Assembly: GCA_964532405.1 (NCBI GenBank)
Contig: CAZHIC010000011.1
Location: forward strand, 1-64,000
From: PALSA-1006 sp964532405
GTDB lineage: Bacteria > Pseudomonadota > Gammaproteobacteria > Burkholderiales > Gallionellaceae
Direction of reading: 5' to 3'
DNA length: 64,000 bases
Both the position numbers and the translations under genes were made by a program. The notes beneath the pieces are model-generated. The model saw nothing but the letters and a program-made list of their open reading frames with translations. It was not told where the DNA came from and searched no databases. This document shows, in pieces, positions 16,564 through 24,612 of the stretch (positions are counted from its first letter, which is position 1; each line of letters begins with the position of its first letter).

Positions 16564-18267
16564 ATGGCGCGTCCCGAAAAAATCCACTTGGGCGACCTGC
16601 TGCTACAGCAGAAGCTCATCACGCTGGAGCAACTTCAATTCGCGCTCAATCAACAAAAGACCAGCGGGCGAAAATTAGGCCGGGTATTGGTAGATAACGC
16701 CTTCGTCACCGAAGATCAAATGTCGGAGGCGATTGCCAAACAGCTCAACATCCCCTTTATCAACCTCAAATATTATAACGTTAATCTCGAAATCGTCCGC
16801 CTGTTGCCGGAAAATCAGGCGCGGCGTTTCCGCGCCATCGCGCTGGAAGAACGCAATGGCGCGCTGTTGATCGGCATGGACGACCCGACAGATCTGTTCG
16901 CTTACGATGAAATATCGCATTTCCTCAAGCGCGACATCGACTTGGCCGTGGTCACCGAAAGTCAGTTGCTGGAAACGGTCGATCGCGTCTATCGCCACAC
17001 CGAAGAGATCAGCGGCTTGGCGCGCGAGTTGTCGGAAGACCTCGGCGATAGCTACATCGACTTCGGCGCGATGAGCGACACGGTCGGGTTGGAAGAGGCG
17101 CCGGTCGTCAAATTGTTGCAGTCCATGTTCGACGACGCCACGCAGGTGCGGGCATCGGACATTCACATCGAGCCGCAAGAAACGCGCATGCAAGTTCGTT
17201 TCCGTATCGACGGCGCGTTGCATCTGCAAACCGAGGCGGACAGCAAGATCGAGCCTTCACTGGTGCTGCGTTTGAAGTTGATGGCGGGTCTGGATATCTC
17301 CGAGAAGCGTCTGCCGCAGGATGGCCGTTTTAGCGTGCGCGTACGCGATCAGGCAGTGGATGTGCGTATCTCCACGTTGCCCATGCAATACGGCGAATCG
17401 GTGGTCATGCGGCTGTTGAACCAGAGCAGCGGCATTCTGGGATTGGACAAATTGGGCATGCCGCCGGAAATGCTTAAACGTTTCCGCGAAGTGATCAGGC
17501 GCAGCAGCGGCATGGTGTTGGTGACGGGGCCGACGGGTAGCGGCAAGACCACCACGCTGTATGCGGGCTTGTCCGAGATCAACACCATCGATCAAAAGAT
17601 CATCACCGTGGAAGATCCGGTGGAATATCGTCTTCCCGGCATCATTCAAGTGCAGGTGAACGAAAAGATCGACTTCACCTTCTCGCGCGTGTTGCGTGCC
17701 GCCATGCGTCAAGATCCAGATGTGATTCTGGTCGGGGAAATGCGCGATGCGGAAACCGCGCAGATCGGTCTGCGTGCCGCGATGACGGGTCACTTGGTGT
17801 TCTCCACCCTGCACACCCGCGACACCGCCGGCACCTTGTTCCGCTTGGTGGATATGGGGGTGCCCCAATTTATGGTGGCGTCTTCGGTGCAGGCTGTCTT
17901 GGCGCAACGTCTGGTGCGCCGCGTGTGCGAAAGTTGCAGTGAAGCGCATACCCCGAGCGTGCAAGAAATTGGATGGTTGCGCAACGAAGGGCTGCAAGCT
18001 GATAACTGGGGCAAGTTGACGCACGGGCGCGGTTGCTCGCATTGCAACGGCAGCGGATATTTCGGGCGGTTGGCGGTTTACGAAATGCTGGAAATGACCC
18101 AAGCCATCGCGGATGCGGCAGCGCATGAAGAATCCAGCCATTTTATGGAGGTGGTGCGTGAATACCTAAAAGGCAAGACGCTGCTGGATGCCGCACTCAA
18201 TCAAATGAAATTGGGCATCACCACCGTGGCTGAAGTCATGCGCATCCCCAATCAGGTGGAAGACTGA
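16564..18267 (+). CDS. mshE: MSHA pilus assembly ATPase, GspE/PilB family
   Basis: 567 residues. The N-terminus carries two tandem repeats of the MshEN type (LGDLLLQQKLITLEQLQFAL at 9-28, LGRVLVDNAFVTEDQMSEAI at 39-58), the domain known to bind cyclic di-GMP in Vibrio MshE. The ATPase part has Walker A GPTGSGKTT at 322-330, Walker B ILVGEMRD at 388-395, and a zinc tetracysteine (455/458 and 491/494). It powers pilus extension at the inner membrane. The stop overlaps the start of the platform protein gene (TGATG), so the operon is tightly coupled. Confidence 0.93.
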   Translation: MARPEKIHLGDLLLQQKLITLEQLQFALNQQKTSGRKLGRVLVDNAFVTEDQMSEAIAKQLNIPFINLKYYNVNLEIVRLLPENQARRFRAIALEERNGALLIGMDDPTDLFAYDEISHFLKRDIDLAVVTESQLLETVDRVYRHTEEISGLARELSEDLGDSYIDFGAMSDTVGLEEAPVVKLLQSMFDDATQVRASDIHIEPQETRMQVRFRIDGALHLQTEADSKIEPSLVLRLKLMAGLDISEKRLPQDGRFSVRVRDQAVDVRISTLPMQYGESVVMRLLNQSSGILGLDKLGMPPEMLKRFREVIRRSSGMVLVTGPTGSGKTTTLYAGLSEINTIDQKIITVEDPVEYRLPGIIQVQVNEKIDFTFSRVLRAAMRQDPDVILVGEMRDAETAQIGLRAAMTGHLVFSTLHTRDTAGTLFRLVDMGVPQFMVASSVQAVLAQRLVRRVCESCSEAHTPSVQEIGWLRNEGLQADNWGKLTHGRGCSHCNGSGYFGRLAVYEMLEMTQAIADAAAHEESSHFMEVVREYLKGKTLLDAALNQMKLGITTVAEVMRIPNQVED

Positions 18268-19511
18268 TGCCGGTATTCGCTTATAAAGGCCGCAGCGCGA
18301 GCGGCGATCTGGTGCAGGGCATACTCGAAGGCGCGGACACCGGGGCGGTTGCCGACCAACTTTTCAGCACCGGCATCACCCCGACAGACATCAAGCCTTC
18401 CAAAAAACTGCGCGCAGAAGAAAAATCGGTCGGATCCCGGAGAGCGTGGTGGAAAAGGCTGAACGACAAACCGGTCAGCCCGCTGGACTTGATGTTGTTC
18501 AGCCGCCAGATGTACACCCTGTTGAAAGCCGGCGTACCCATCATGCGCGCGTTGGCGGGCTTGCAGGAATCCACGCAGAGTCCCGCTTTGGCTGCCATGC
18601 TGCAAGATTTGCGCGAAAGTCTGGATAGCGGGCGCGAGCTGAGCGCCGCGCTACGCCGCCACCCCGATATTTTCTCTCCCTTCTATATCAGCATGGTTCA
18701 AGTCGGCGAAATGACCGGCATGCTGGATGAGACCTTCATCCGGCTGTACGCCCATCTTGAATTTGAAAAGCAAATGCGGGAAAGCATCAAGAGCGCGTTG
18801 CGCTACCCGACCTTCGTCGTCGTCGCGATGGCCATCGCCGTCGTGATTGTGAACATCTTCGTGATCCCCGCTTTCGTTAAAGTGTTTGCGGGCTTTCACA
18901 CCGAGCTGCCCTTGATGACGCGCTTGTTGATCGGCTCATCCAACTTCTTCGTCAATTTTTGGCCGCTCGTTCTGGCGATGATCGCAGGGGCAGTGGTCGC
19001 CTTCCGTTCCTACACCCATACCGTCGAGGGCAAATACAAATGGGATAAATACAAATTCCAGATCCCCATCGTCGGCAAGATTATCCTCAAATCCACTTTG
19101 GCACGCTTCGCCCGCAGCTTGGCGCTGGGCATGAAGAGCGGCATCCCCATCGTGCAGGGGCTGAATGCCGTGGCGCAGGTGGTGGATAACGAGTTCATGC
19201 GCGCCCGCGTCGAGCAGATGCGCGACGGGGTGGAGCGCGGCGAGAGCATCTTGCGCTCCGCCATCGCCACCGGCGTATTCAATCCTGTCGTGTTGCAAAT
19301 GATCGCCGTGGGCGAAGAAACCGGCGACCTAGATGGCTTGATGTTCGAAGTCGCGGGCATGTACGAGCAGGAAGTGGAATACGAAGTGAAGACACTGAGC
19401 GCGCAGATCGAGCCCCTCCTGATCGTCGCCCTCGGCGTGCTGGTACTCATCCTCGCTCTGGGTGTATTCCTGCCGATGTGGGACTTGGGCAAAGCGGCGC
19501 TGCATAAATGA
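18267..19511 (+). CDS. mshG: MSHA pilus inner membrane platform protein, GspF/PilC family
   Basis: 414 residues with two T2SSF domains (about 75-200 and 278-400), each followed by hydrophobic segments; the last one is LLIVALGVLVLILALGVFLPMW. Typical motifs such as MSVEVGEMTG-like VQVGEMTGMLDE and AVGEETGDLDGL are visible. It is the membrane base that the ATPase MshE turns. The gene overlaps both neighbours (TGATG upstream, ATGA downstream), supporting one transcription and translation unit. Confidence 0.92.
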   Translation: MPVFAYKGRSASGDLVQGILEGADTGAVADQLFSTGITPTDIKPSKKLRAEEKSVGSRRAWWKRLNDKPVSPLDLMLFSRQMYTLLKAGVPIMRALAGLQESTQSPALAAMLQDLRESLDSGRELSAALRRHPDIFSPFYISMVQVGEMTGMLDETFIRLYAHLEFEKQMRESIKSALRYPTFVVVAMAIAVVIVNIFVIPAFVKVFAGFHTELPLMTRLLIGSSNFFVNFWPLVLAMIAGAVVAFRSYTHTVEGKYKWDKYKFQIPIVGKIILKSTLARFARSLALGMKSGIPIVQGLNAVAQVVDNEFMRARVEQMRDGVERGESILRSAIATGVFNPVVLQMIAVGEETGDLDGLMFEVAGMYEQEVEYEVKTLSAQIEPLLIVALGVLVLILALGVFLPMWDLGKAALHK

Positions 19512-20038
19512 AAAAACAGGATCCCGGCTTCTCCAAAGGATTCTCCCTCATCGAGCTCATCATCGTCATCGCCATCATCAGCATACTGATGACCTTTCTC
19601 CTTGAGCGCGTTTGGTATTACCAGGAGCTGGCGGAGAAGACCGCGATGCAAGAAGAGGCGGGGGCGATACAAAGCGCGTTGAGCATGCGGCACGCCAAGG
19701 ATTACGTGCGCGGCAATCAGGAAAGCATCAATCTGCTCACTAGCGAGAACCCGGTGAAATGGCTGCAGAAGCTCCCCAAGAATTATTCGGGTGAATTTTA
19801 TGATCCCTCACCGCGCTCCGTTGCACCCGGCAGCTGGATGTTCGATCTCAGGGCGCATGAATTGATCTACGTGCCGGATCGGGCCGATCATTTCGTGCCC
19901 GGCAAAGATGGTAAAAAATGGATACGTTTCCACGTCAATGTTCAATATGAGCCGATTGTTCGGGGCGGAGTGGAAGAGGATGAGAGAGAGCTGGTTGGCA
20001 CAGTGTTCGAGCCGAAAGAGCGGGTGAACTGGTTTTAA
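19508..20038 (+). CDS. Type IV prepilin-like protein, MshB/MshF position
   Basis: 176 residues. A prepilin peptidase site is visible after the short leader: KG|FSLIELIIVIAIISILMTFLLERV, with Glu at +5 of the mature protein. The C-terminal part is hydrophilic and shows no cysteine pair. It lies between mshG and the main pilin gene, where MSHA operons carry mshF and mshB, so it is probably a minor pilin. The ATG overlaps the mshG stop by four bases. I cannot say which msh letter fits. Confidence 0.85.
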   Translation: MKKQDPGFSKGFSLIELIIVIAIISILMTFLLERVWYYQELAEKTAMQEEAGAIQSALSMRHAKDYVRGNQESINLLTSENPVKWLQKLPKNYSGEFYDPSPRSVAPGSWMFDLRAHELIYVPDRADHFVPGKDGKKWIRFHVNVQYEPIVRGGVEEDERELVGTVFEPKERVNWF

Positions 20039-20183
20039 CTTAAAAATAGGCCCATTTTTTCTGAGCCCCCTCTTACCTTGGTGATATTGACTTTCTGGGC
20101 GAGGTAAGCGTGGGTGAGCATGAGCAAACAAATATGTTGGTATGGCTGTATGATTTTCATCTCATCGCCTTGATGTAAAGTGC

Positions 20184-20212
20184 TTGCGCCCCCGATGTTG
20201 TTCCTCTACATT
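20184..20212 (+). promoter_or_regulatory. Possible sigma-70 promoter before the main pilin gene
   Basis: TTGCGC at 20184-20189 and TACATT at 20207-20212 with a 17-bp spacer, about 95 bp before the pilin start. The 267-bp gap 20039-20305 holds no other feature I can support; a separate promoter there would allow pilin to be made in excess over assembly proteins. Confidence 0.35.
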
Positions 20213-20305
20213 AAGCATTGTCTGATGCGGCAATGTGCTGGGCACGGTGGAAATCGGGCTTGTAGTTTTAACGGGGCTGCGGCCTTAAACACTAGGAGAG
20301 TAAAC

Positions 20306-20698
20306 ATGAAACAACAACAAGGTTTTACCTTGATCGAATTGATCGTAGTGATTGTGATTCTGGGTATCCTGGCAGCGACGGCGTTGCCGAAATTTTTCGA
20401 TTTGAAAGCGGATGCAGCAAGTGCCGCAGTCAAAGGTGTGGCGGGTGCACTTTCCTCAGGAAGTGCGATTAACTATGCAACCCGTTTACTGCATCCAGCT
20501 AGCGGAGTCGCGATAGCGGCCTGTAATAGTGCAAACGTTCAGAATTTGGTTGATGGCGTAACATGGGGTGGTGGGGCTACGGGATACGCGCTCTCGACAG
20601 CAACAGGCGTAGCGTCCGGAGTGTCTGCTCAGTGCACGCTGACTGGCCCCGGCGACGAAGGTAGTAAGACGGCAACCTATACTGTAATCGGTGCATAA
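20306..20698 (+). CDS. mshA: Major MSHA-type pilin
   Basis: 130 residues from ATG 20306, which has AGGAGAG just upstream. A very short leader MKQQQG precedes F-T-L-I-E-L-I-V-V-I-V-I-L-G, the class of type IV prepilins cut after Gly. Mature body about 124 residues with two cysteines (in AACNSAN and AQCTLTG) that can form the C-terminal disulfide loop. The strong ribosome site and the large leader gap suggest high expression, as expected for the fibre subunit. It could be O-glycosylated by the PglL-like enzyme upstream; that is inference. Confidence 0.88.
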   Translation: MKQQQGFTLIELIVVIVILGILAATALPKFFDLKADAASAAVKGVAGALSSGSAINYATRLLHPASGVAIAACNSANVQNLVDGVTWGGGATGYALSTATGVASGVSAQCTLTGPGDEGSKTATYTVIGA

Positions 20699-20724
20699 GC
20701 CTGGCCTGCGTAGGGTGCAATAAG

Positions 20725-20805
20725 CTAGGTAGAGTGGGTACGCTGTTGTGCCCACGCGGATACCAACGGCGTGGGCAGACGAAAAAACTGTCTACCCACC
20801 CTACG
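20725..20805. repeat. Palindromic repeat, family C copy 2
   Basis: Arms GGTAGAGTGGGTACG and the complementary GTCTACCCACCCTAC with an inner GTGCCCACGCGG/CGTGGGCA pairing. A partial arm GTAGGGTGCA precedes it at 20710. It lies between the pilin and the antitoxin gene. Confidence 0.8.
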
Positions 20806-20822
20806 CGGTGAACACATCAAGG

Positions 20823-20847
20823 GGGAGGCTTCTGCCTCCCTTGTTTT
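20823..20847 (+). terminator. Rho-independent terminator after the pilin gene
   Basis: GGGAGGC (20823-20829), loop TTCT, GCCTCCC (20834-20840), then TTGTTTTT. It would end most pilin transcripts before the inserted toxin-antitoxin cassette. Confidence 0.75.
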
Positions 20848-20961
20848 TCGTCTGCTGTTTGCGCTTTTTGGTTTCGGCATCACGCGCCTATGCGCATGAG
20901 CCTACACCGCAATTCCGTTGTGATACATTGCGCAATTGAAAAATGACTGAAGGAGTGCAAC

Positions 20962-21195
20962 ATGACAATCACGGTTGAACAAATTGCCGAAGAGGCGTTG
21001 TCTTTACCGAGCGAGGCGCGTGCGCTGTTGGCAGACCGTTTGGTCGAAAGCCTCGATCCGGCGGAAGACGGTTATGTACGCCAACTATGGATGAAGGAAG
21101 CGCGGAGGCGTGTCGAGGAGGTGCGGAGCGGAAGCGTGGCGACCATTGCCGGTGAAGAGGCGTTTGCCCAAGTCAGGGCGGCTATCGCGCGATGA
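20962..21195 (+). CDS. Addiction-module antitoxin, RelB/ParD-like
   Basis: 77 residues. The beginning MTITVEQIAEEALSLPSEARALLADRLVESLDP is typical of the short addiction-module antitoxin family paired with ParE/RelE-like toxins. AAGGAG is 8 nt upstream of the ATG. The TGA overlaps the ATG of the toxin remnant that follows. Because the toxin gene has an internal stop, this antitoxin may be the only working member. The pair sits inside the pilus operon, between the main pilin and the next pseudopilin. Confidence 0.85.
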   Translation: MTITVEQIAEEALSLPSEARALLADRLVESLDPAEDGYVRQLWMKEARRRVEEVRSGSVATIAGEEAFAQVRAAIAR

Positions 21196-21482
21196 ATTAT
21201 CGCTTTCACCCGGAAGCCTTGGGCGAGTTTCAGGCCGCATCGATTTATTACGAGGAGTAGCAGCGCGGTTTGGGCGAGCGTTATATCTCAGCCGTTCAGA
21301 CGGCGATTGGTCACATCGTCGACTCGCCGTTATTGGGGCGCATTTTGGAAGAGGAGGTGCGCCGCTATCTAACTAAAGTCTTTCCCTATGCGGTGTTGTA
21401 CACCGTAGAGGACGATTACATCTTGATCGTTGCTGTCATGCATTGCCATCGCGAGCCGGGATATTGGCTGCATAGGGTTTAG
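21192..21482 (+). pseudogene. ParE/RelE-family toxin with an internal amber stop
   Basis: The frame starts at ATG 21192, overlapping the antitoxin stop, and reads MNYRFHPEALGEFQAASIYYEE, then TAG at 21258-21260, then QRGLGERYISAVQTAIGHIVDSPLLGR to the stop at 21480-21482. Family members usually have Gln at the stop position (YYEEQQ or similar), so a single C-to-T change of CAG to TAG explains it. Total length would be 96 residues, normal for ParE. The second part keeps a good reading frame (R-R-Y-L-T-K-V-F-P-Y-A-V-L-Y and a C-terminal RPGYW-like EPGYW), so the lesion looks recent. Confidence 0.8.
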
Positions 21483-21579
21483 CCCGTGTAGCATGTTGAT
21501 GGCAAACAAGGGAGGCTTTCCGACTGTCGTTTACGCTTTTTGATACACTGCGCACCTCGTTGGAGAAGTGGCAGCCGGC

Positions 21580-21996
21580 ATGAATCAATCGAATAAAAAT
21601 CACGGCTTCACCATGGTCGAGCTGGTCTCTGTCATGGTTATCATCGGCATCCTCGCGGCGGTGGCGATGCCGAAGTTTTTTGACAACAGCGGATTTCAGT
21701 CGCGCCCAGCATTGGATCAGATCAGGGCGGCGTTGCGTTATGGGCAGAAGGTCGCCATCGCACAGCGTCGCAATGTGAGTGTGCAAATTTCTGCGGCAGC
21801 TGATGCTAACTGTGTTGCGACACTGACGGCGGGCAATGTCAGTTGCGTGATATCTAGTAGCGTGACGGTGACGCCCGCACTTCCCAAGACGGTGATTTTC
21901 GATGCGCTGGGGCGTCCCGTTCCGAATGCGGCGGATCAGGTTACGGTTGGCGGAACAACTATCAAGGTCGAATTGGAAACGGGCTATGTGCACTAA
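21580..21996 (+). CDS. mshC: MSHA pseudopilin, MshC position
   Basis: 138 residues from ATG 21580, with GGAGAAG 11 nt upstream; an in-frame GTG at 21568 is too close to that site. The leader MNQSNKNHG precedes FTMVELVSVMVIIGILAAVAMPKFF, a clear class III signal with Glu5. The mature part has two cysteines (DANCVAT and VSCVIS) close together. A GspH-like minor pilin is likely. It overlaps the next gene by 11 bp, and the pair order matches mshC-mshD. Confidence 0.85.
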   Translation: MNQSNKNHGFTMVELVSVMVIIGILAAVAMPKFFDNSGFQSRPALDQIRAALRYGQKVAIAQRRNVSVQISAAADANCVATLTAGNVSCVISSSVTVTPALPKTVIFDALGRPVPNAADQVTVGGTTIKVELETGYVH

Positions 21997-22567
21997 GCCA
22001 TTTTTTCAGCGCGGCATCAGCCTCGTCGAACTCATCATGTTCATCGTCATCATCGGTACGGCGCTAATCGGAATATTGGCGGTGATGAACCAGACCACCG
22101 CGCATAGCACCGATCCGCTGATTCGCAAGCAGGCGCTGGCGATTGCGGAGTCGTTGCTGGAAGAGGTGGAATTGATGCCGTTTACTTTTTGCGATCCCGA
22201 TGATGTGAATGCGGCGAGCGCCGTGAGCGCGGCAAGTTGCACCGGAGGGGTGGGCGGTGCCAATGATGAAAGCAAATTACCGCTCGGGCCGGAGACAGGT
22301 GAGACGCGTTACAGCGCGACCACTCCGTTCGACAATGTCAGTGACTACAACGGATTTAACAGTGTGGCGGATGGCGGCATCAAGGATATTACCGGAAACG
22401 CGATTGCTGCCTTGAGCACTTACTCCGCCGGCATCAATGTGAGCAATGCGACCTTGTCCAGCGTGCCAGCGGGTGCCGCATTACGGATCACCGTGACGGT
22501 GGACGGCCCGGGTGGTACGCAAGTCGAGCTCGACGGCTACCGCACGCGTTTTTCTCCGAGGATATGA
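21986..22567 (+). CDS. mshD: MSHA pseudopilin, MshD position
   Basis: 193 residues from ATG 21986, inside the end of the previous gene. Leader MCTKPFFQRG then ISLVELIMFIVIIGTALIGILAVM, a prepilin-type signal (Ile instead of Phe at +1, Glu at +5). The remainder is long and rich in Ser, Ala and Gly, with cysteines in FTFCDPDD and ASCTGG. A minor pilin of the tip or initiation complex is likely. Its stop overlaps the mshO start (ATGATGA), consistent with coupled translation. Confidence 0.85.
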   Translation: MCTKPFFQRGISLVELIMFIVIIGTALIGILAVMNQTTAHSTDPLIRKQALAIAESLLEEVELMPFTFCDPDDVNAASAVSAASCTGGVGGANDESKLPLGPETGETRYSATTPFDNVSDYNGFNSVADGGIKDITGNAIAALSTYSAGINVSNATLSSVPAGAALRITVTVDGPGGTQVELDGYRTRFSPRI

Positions 22568-23358
22568 TGAGCCGGACAAGCAACGCTCAGGGCGGCTTTA
22601 CTTTGGTCGAGATGGTCATCGTGATGGTTATTACGGGCGTCATCGGCGGTATGGTGGCGATGTTCATTCGTGCGCCGGTGCAGGGCTACGTGGACAGCGC
22701 GCGCCGCGCAGAAATGACCGACATTGCCGATACGGCGCTGCGCCGTATCTCGCGTGATTTGCGCCTAGCGTTGCCGAACAGCGTGCGGGTGAGCGGCACA
22801 AATACGATTGATTTTCTCTCCACCACCGGTGGCGGGCGCTATCGTGCCGGGGTCGGGGGGACGAACAATGCGCTCGATTTCTCTGCGGCAGATACCTCTT
22901 TTGAGGTGATCGGGACAATGCCGATATTGACGGCGAGTGACCAGGTTGTGGTCTATAACCTCGGCATCCTCGAAGCTGATACCTATCTCAATGACAATCG
23001 GGCAACTTATTCCTCCAGCGCGGGAGGCGTGATTACATTTGCGGCGGGCAAAAAGTTTCCCTTCGAGTCGCCCGCACAGCGCTTTCAGGTCGTGCACGAA
23101 CAGGTGCGCTACATTTGCGATACGGCGACGGGCAACTTGACGCGCTACTGGGGATTCCCGATCGCGACGCCTTCTGCCGGAGTTCCTGCTGGGGGCTCTA
23201 GCGCCTTGATGGCGAGCAACGTGAGCGGTTGCAGCTTTAATTATGACGCCAACGTGGTCGCGCAACGCAATGGATTGGTGACGATGAATCTGTCTATCAC
23301 CGAGAGCGGAGAAACCGTGACGCTTTACAGCGCGACCCATGTGAGCAACGTGCCATGA
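22564..23358 (+). CDS. mshO: MSHA pilin-like protein MshO
   Basis: 264 residues. Leader MMSRTSNAQGG, then FTLVEMVIVMVITGVIGGMVAMFI with Glu5. The body contains ADTALRRISRDLRLALPNSVRV, a block common to MshO/PulJ-like minor pilins, and paired cysteines in RYICDTATG and SGCSFNYD. PulJ-like proteins join the pseudopilus tip. Position between mshD and mshP, with four-base overlaps at both ends, supports the name. Confidence 0.88.
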   Translation: MMSRTSNAQGGFTLVEMVIVMVITGVIGGMVAMFIRAPVQGYVDSARRAEMTDIADTALRRISRDLRLALPNSVRVSGTNTIDFLSTTGGGRYRAGVGGTNNALDFSAADTSFEVIGTMPILTASDQVVVYNLGILEADTYLNDNRATYSSSAGGVITFAAGKKFPFESPAQRFQVVHEQVRYICDTATGNLTRYWGFPIATPSAGVPAGGSSALMASNVSGCSFNYDANVVAQRNGLVTMNLSITESGETVTLYSATHVSNVP

Positions 23359-23831
23359 AAAATACGTTGATGGCAATGCGGCACAGGGCGCAGCGAGGCT
23401 TCAGTCTGATAACCGCAATCTTTCTGCTGGTGGTGCTGGCCGGGTTGGGGGCAGCGATGGTGACGTTCTCGACCGCGCAACACCAAAGCTCGGCGCTGGA
23501 TATGTTGGGTTCGCGCGCCTATCAGGCTTCGCGCACGGGCATCGAGTGGGCCGCATTTCAGATCGTGCAATCCGGCGTGGCGGCGCCGCCTTCAGGGGCA
23601 GGCGGCTTTGCGGCGCTTTGCCAGGCGGCTTCGGCCAGCTCCTCGGTCAGCTTGGCGGGCACGCTGTCCGCGTTCTCGGTGTCCGTTTCATGCAATGCTT
23701 CGTCGGCAGTTGAAAATACTGCTACGGTATGGATGTACGGCATCACTTCAACCGCATCGGGCGTGGCGGGCGCGACAGTGGGTTCGCCGGGCTACGTCGA
23801 GCGGCAGATGACGGTTATGATTGCGCAGTAA
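23355..23831 (+). CDS. mshP: MSHA biogenesis protein MshP
   Basis: 158 residues. The N-terminus MRHRAQRGFSLITAIFLLVVLAGLGAAMVTFST lacks the Glu5 of normal pilins (Thr-Ala in its place), as seen in PilX/GspK-like proteins that sit at the pilus tip. RAYQASRTGIEWAAFQI is the usual MshP block. Cysteines near the middle may form a disulfide. It starts four bases before the mshO stop. An 80-bp spacer with no clear promoter separates it from the nucleotidyltransferase cassette. Confidence 0.85.
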   Translation: MKNTLMAMRHRAQRGFSLITAIFLLVVLAGLGAAMVTFSTAQHQSSALDMLGSRAYQASRTGIEWAAFQIVQSGVAAPPSGAGGFAALCQAASASSSVSLAGTLSAFSVSVSCNASSAVENTATVWMYGITSTASGVAGATVGSPGYVERQMTVMIAQ

Positions 23832-23911
23832 CTATTCAGGCTGCGCAGTCAGCGTAGCTGGGGCGCTTGCCTAACTCCGAGAATCGGAAAGCCAGAAAAA
23901 AATGAGGACAC

Positions 23912-24412
23912 ATGAAAATTGATGAACTGCTGCAATCCCTGACAGATGAGCGCGTCCAGTATGTGTTGGTTGGCGGGCTGGCAGTGCAGCTGCATGGATT
24001 TCTGCGATCCACTTTCGACATCGATCTGGTTCTGGCAATGAATGACGAGAACATCGTCCGATTTCTTGCGGTCGCTAAACAATACGGCTTGGTTCCGGTG
24101 AACCCGGTCCCGATCGAATCACTCAGAGATGCCAGCCAGATCGACCAGTGGTATCGCGAAAAAGGCATGTTGGCATTTGCGCTGAGGGAGCCACGGATCG
24201 GTGGCAGCCTGGTGGATATACTGGTGCGGCCGGATGTCTCGTTCGAAAAGTTAGCGGCTAACGCGGTAGCGGGAGAGCTGTTCGCCCGACAAATTTTGAT
24301 CGCGTCCATTGACGATTTGCTAACCATGAAACGCATCGCGAATCGCCCCAAGGATCAACTTGATGTCGTGGCACTGGAAAAAATCAAGCGCGGAGAAGAC
24401 CCGAATGTCTGA
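23912..24412 (+). CDS. Nucleotidyltransferase (MNT/AbiEii-like, DUF6036 style)
   Basis: 166 residues. The fold signature of pol-beta nucleotidyltransferases is visible: LVGGLAVQLHGFLRSTFDIDLVLAM (about 19-43), i.e. GG, a linker and D-x-D. The later ILVRPDV supplies the third acidic residue. Such proteins are commonly members of type II or IV toxin-antitoxin or abortive-infection pairs. Here it overlaps a small downstream gene by 8 bp and the two interrupt the mshP-mshQ order. An AGGACAC site precedes the ATG. Whether it is toxin or antitoxin is not known. Confidence 0.75.
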   Translation: MKIDELLQSLTDERVQYVLVGGLAVQLHGFLRSTFDIDLVLAMNDENIVRFLAVAKQYGLVPVNPVPIESLRDASQIDQWYREKGMLAFALREPRIGGSLVDILVRPDVSFEKLAANAVAGELFARQILIASIDDLLTMKRIANRPKDQLDVVALEKIKRGEDPNV

Positions 24413-24605
24413 GTCCGGCGTCCGCATACGCGAAGTCATTCCCGAGCATTTGATGCTCAGTCGTTTGGCGCAGTCCGAACAGATGCGGGAGTTCTTTATT
24501 CAGATGTGGATTCATAATCCCGCGCTGGCAAAACAGGGCGGAATCAAAGTGCAAAATCTGCTCTCGCCGCTTGTGCATTATGGTGTGCCTCGTGATGACG
24601 AATAA
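24405..24605 (+). CDS. Small partner of the nucleotidyltransferase, unknown family
   Basis: 66 residues from ATG 24405, overlapping the end of the nucleotidyltransferase gene by eight bases. Soluble and helical-looking, with no cysteines and no recognisable motif. Tight overlap with a nucleotidyltransferase suggests a two-gene module in which this product is partner or regulator; that is inference from arrangement only. Its end lies only 7 bp before the chosen start of the MshQ-like gene. Confidence 0.55.
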   Translation: MSESGVRIREVIPEHLMLSRLAQSEQMREFFIQMWIHNPALAKQGGIKVQNLLSPLVHYGVPRDDE

Positions 24606-24612
24606 TGGTTGT

